Source: Deltaproteobacteria bacterium (GTDB taxonomy: Bacteria > Desulfobacterota > Desulfobulbia > Desulfobulbales > Desulfurivibrionaceae). From it: 64,000 bases of DNA. The stretch covers positions 20,924 through 84,923 of the forward strand of contig DUZW01000009.1 in NCBI GenBank assembly GCA_013349295.1, in the 5' to 3' direction. Of this stretch, positions 61,871 to 64,000 are shown piece by piece; the stretch's first letter is position 1; every line of letters starts with the position of its first letter. Both the position numbers and the translations under genes were made by a program. The notes beneath the pieces were generated by a model that ran no database searches, had not been told where the DNA came from, and was given only the letters and a program-made list of their open reading frames with translations.

Positions 61871-62731
61871 TCATCGTTTCAGATATGCGGTCGCATCAAT
61901 CTGGGTAAAATTATGTTTCAAACCGCTGATACTTTCGGAATGGCCGATAAAAAGATACCCGCCCGGGGTAAGAGCCTGATAAAATTTACTCACCAGCTCC
62001 TGTTGCGTTTCCCGGTTGAAATAGATCATGACGTTTCGGCAGAAAATGACATCAATGGCCTCACGCCAAGGAAAATCGCCCATAAGATTGAAACGGTCAA
62101 AATGCACCATCCGTCGAAGATCTTCCTTCACCTTCACATAGCCATCGGAGCTGCCCACCCCTTTCTGAAAATATTTTTTCAAAAAGGGCTTGGGGACCTT
62201 TGCAATCCTTTCGTCGGCATACACTCCCCTTTTCGCTTGCGCCAAAACCCTGGTGGAGATATCCGTAGCCATGATACGGTAGCGCACCCCTGGATGCTGA
62301 CCGAGAAAATCATCCACCACCATGGCCATGGTGTATGGCTCCTCCCCGGATGAACTGGCGGAGGACCAAAGCAGAAGCTCCTTATTTTTCCCCCGTCCCT
62401 CCTTGACAAAGGCGGGCAAAACCGTGGAGCGCAAGATGTCAAAATGAGAGCTTTCCCTGAAAAATGAAGTGAAATTGGTGGACACGCTGTCGATGAGATG
62501 AACAAGCTCCTCCCCGGTAGTGTCGTGGATGACATAGTCATAGTACTCTTTAAACGACTCTATCCCGGTGGCCCGCAACCTCTTGCCCAAACGGGCGTTC
62601 AGCAGCTCTTTTTTCCCAGCCTTCAGAAAGATTCCGGTTTTTTCATACACCAGATCGCTGAATTTCTGAAACAACCCATCGCTGAGCTGCTGATAGCGAA
62701 TTCCCCCTGATCCGTCACTGTTCAATACCAC
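61871..62731 (-). CDS. cheR: Chemotaxis protein methyltransferase CheR, GTG start
   Basis: The 286-residue SAM-dependent enzyme methylates receptor glutamates. It has the CheR N-terminal helical domain (FSDLVYEKTGIFLKAGKKELLNARLGKRLRATG; TNFTSFFRESSHFD) and the SAM domain (LLWSSASSSGEEPYTMAM; DVIFCRNVMIYFNRETQ; GYLFIGHSESISG). It starts with GTG at 62731, with AAGGGAG 8 bases upstream; an ATG alternative would cut the conserved N-terminus. Confidence 0.94.
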   Translation of the reverse strand: MVLNSDGSGGIRYQQLSDGLFQKFSDLVYEKTGIFLKAGKKELLNARLGKRLRATGIESFKEYYDYVIHDTTGEELVHLIDSVSTNFTSFFRESSHFDILRSTVLPAFVKEGRGKNKELLLWSSASSSGEEPYTMAMVVDDFLGQHPGVRYRIMATDISTRVLAQAKRGVYADERIAKVPKPFLKKYFQKGVGSSDGYVKVKEDLRRMVHFDRFNLMGDFPWREAIDVIFCRNVMIYFNRETQQELVSKFYQALTPGGYLFIGHSESISGLKHNFTQIDATAYLKR

Positions 62732-62923
62732 AAAGCCGCTCCCTTGTTATCCCGGCAGATAAGTCACTCGAATCTGCCTATTGATATCGCTCTTTTCCGA
62801 CCTGCGATTCAGGGAATGCTCGCAGCAAATCAATCCCCACAGCCAAGCCCCACTGGTTCTGCCCCGCCCCCCTCAAGGGCAACGCACACACCTCTTCAAA
62901 AAGCTTTTTTACCGTAACTTGTA

Positions 62924-63427
62924 TTACTGGGAGGCAAAGTGCTGCAAAAGCCCCTCGCCGACAACCCTGTCCACATCGAGAAGAATTTTGACCTCGCCCT
63001 TGACTTTCGCCATACCCAGGATATTCTCGGTTTCAGACGAAGAACTGAGGGATGGCGGAGGCTCTATTTCACCGGCAGCGATGTTCAGAACTTCCGAAAC
63101 AGAATCCACCACCATGCCGACCTGCACCGGAGCTGTTTGACCTTGAACCTCGACAACGATCACACAGGTTCTTTCGTCATATTCCTTATGACTCATGTTG
63201 AATTTAAGCCGCAGATCCAACACTGGAATCACCTTGCCCCGCAAGTTGATCACCCCCTTGATATAGACCGGGGTATGCGGTACAGCGGTAATCTCCATGA
63301 CCCCGATTATCTCCCTGACACTGAGAATTCCGACGCCGTAATCCTCTTTTCCCAAGGAAAAAGTGAGGTATTTCCCTGCCAGTTCCGCCCCTTGGCCTAA
63401 ATTCTGCACTACGCTTGCTGCTTCCAT
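62924..63427 (-). CDS. cheW: Chemotaxis scaffold CheW
   Basis: The 167-residue single CheW domain (KYLTFSLGKEDYGVGILSVREIIGVMEITAVPHTPVYIKGVINLRGKVIPVLDLRLKF ... VGMVVDSVSEVLNIAAGEIEPPP) couples receptors to CheA. The start at 63427 is favoured by an AAGGAGG site 6 bases upstream. The roughly 190-base gap to cheR holds nothing recognisable. Confidence 0.95.
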   Translation of the reverse strand: MEAASVVQNLGQGAELAGKYLTFSLGKEDYGVGILSVREIIGVMEITAVPHTPVYIKGVINLRGKVIPVLDLRLKFNMSHKEYDERTCVIVVEVQGQTAPVQVGMVVDSVSEVLNIAAGEIEPPPSLSSSSETENILGMAKVKGEVKILLDVDRVVGEGLLQHFASQ

Positions 63428-63706
63428 CAACATCCTCCTTTTTCATGAAAGACCCACAGGGGCGACTCCTCAGCCCATGGGGATGAAAACATTCCCCAAA
63501 TTTCCGCTGGTTGCAAAAAACTCAGTAACTATCCGGTCTGATACCGGAATTGAACAAAAACACGGGATGATAACTGTTCCGCATTACCAGAGTCGCGCGT
63601 GTCGATTGTCGGCAAAAATCACCGCCAACGCGGCCTGCAAAGTGCACTATTGCACATGAACATGCCGATGACAAAGCAAATGTGGTGCTGCCGAACAATT
63701 ACAAAA
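63428..63706. other. Intergenic between cheA and cheW
   Basis: About 280 bases. A small CCGG...CCGG palindrome (ATCCGGTCTGATACCGGAAT near 63532) is the only structure seen. No gene. Confidence 0.4.
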
Positions 63707-64000
63707 TCAATCCGCCTTGTTGGCAATAACGCCACCAAGATCAAGAATAAGACCAACCCTGCCATCTCCGAGAATAGTCCCTCCGGCAACGCCGGGGACA
63801 TCAAGACCGCCGAGATTTTTGATCACGACCTCCTCTTTGCCCAGGAGTTCGTCAACCATCAAAGCACGACGCCTGCCCTCATTCTCAACCACAACGACAA
63901 TGGCGTCACAAGGATCCGTATAGGTGGATTCCACGCCAAAAACTTCATACAACCTGATGATGGGCACCAGATCTCCACGCACCAACAGGTTTTCTCCCCG
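63707..64000 (-). CDS. cheA: Chemotaxis kinase CheA, C-terminal end only
   Basis: The 97 codons present are the end of a CheW-like regulatory domain (RGENLLVRGDLVPIIRLYEVFGVEST ... RRALMVDELLGKEEVVIKNLGG ... GGTILGDGRVGLILDLGGVI). The family ILGDGxVxLILDxxxL ending fits CheA rather than CheW. The start is beyond the window edge. Upstream of cheW in the operon. Confidence 0.85.
   Translation of the reverse strand, partial: RGENLLVRGDLVPIIRLYEVFGVESTYTDPCDAIVVVVENEGRRRALMVDELLGKEEVVIKNLGGLDVPGVAGGTILGDGRVGLILDLGGVIANKAD

Overview
The window comes from a Gram-negative, flagellated, dissimilatory sulfur-metabolising member of the Desulfobacterota, most like Desulfobulbaceae and relatives. The evidence is a complete dsrA-dsrB-dsrD operon, a sat gene with the zinc-binding cysteine set, a small ferredoxin, a short ArgA-like acetyltransferase and a CbiA/DsrN-type amidase. 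Sequence alone does not tell a sulfate reducer from a sulfur disproportionator or a reductive-type-dsr sulfide oxidiser. Most genes lie on the minus strand.

Region 1 (1-10 kb) is housekeeping: the 5' part of secA, an argA-like GNAT gene, a SPOR-domain protein, argS, alr, a small membrane protein, a ferredoxin, a conserved hypothetical, a DUF3617 protein and a cobyrinate a,c-diamide synthase/DsrN homologue. Region 2 (10-17.3 kb) has a plus-strand operon of two TPR proteins around a zinc-ribbon/HEAT-like protein, a cysteine-cluster protein, the dsrABD operon, and a convergent DUF134/NifX-like pair. Region 3 (17.3-30.4 kb) has a BASS/ACR3-type carrier, a CoA-disulfide-reductase-like flavoprotein with a rhodanese domain, a PLD-family nuclease, a degenerate type IA topoisomerase lacking the active-site tyrosine, a FGE/SUMF1-domain protein with a 192-bp-period acidic repeat, aroB, a winged-helix protein, a GIY-YIG gene bracketed by inverted repeats, and sat.

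Region 4 (30.7-52 kb) is a flagellar filament and glycosylation locus. In transcription order it runs MerR-pseB fusion, pseC, pseG-pseH fusion, pseI, pseF, a methylase, an N-acetyl sugar amidotransferase (PseA/WbpG type), hisH2, hisF2, a radical SAM protein, and a very large Maf/DUF115 protein ending in a terminator. It is followed by a giant flagellin (about 1246 aa) with its own sigma-28-like promoter, then fliD with a second one, fliS, a fliT-like gene and flaG. Together they predict a filament of an oversized Ser/Thr-rich flagellin decorated with an amidinated, perhaps methylated, pseudaminic-acid derivative.

Region 5 (52-57.9 kb) holds a small coiled-coil protein, a decayed Phd/VapC toxin-antitoxin pair, a tatC gene split by a homopolymer frameshift, a second cysteine-cluster protein, a 5-FCL-like gene, a D,D-carboxypeptidase and an O6-alkylguanine-DNA alkyltransferase. 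Region 6 (57.9-64 kb) is a chemotaxis block: cheA (partial), cheW, cheR, cheD, an HDOD gene, a cheY-like gene, a cheX-like gene and cheB.

A dispersed, roughly 100-bp imperfect palindromic element (core AACGGCATAAGGAGCCGTAACG ... GGCTCCTAA) occurs at least eight times, including a near-perfect triplet beside the HDOD gene. Two copies supply the stop codon of the adjacent gene. The strongest candidates for something undescribed are the hexapeptide-repeat giant flagellin, the MerR-PseB fusion, the inactive topoisomerase paralogue and this repeat family. I saw no CRISPR array, tRNA, rRNA or intact insertion sequence. All family assignments are by eye, with no database search.
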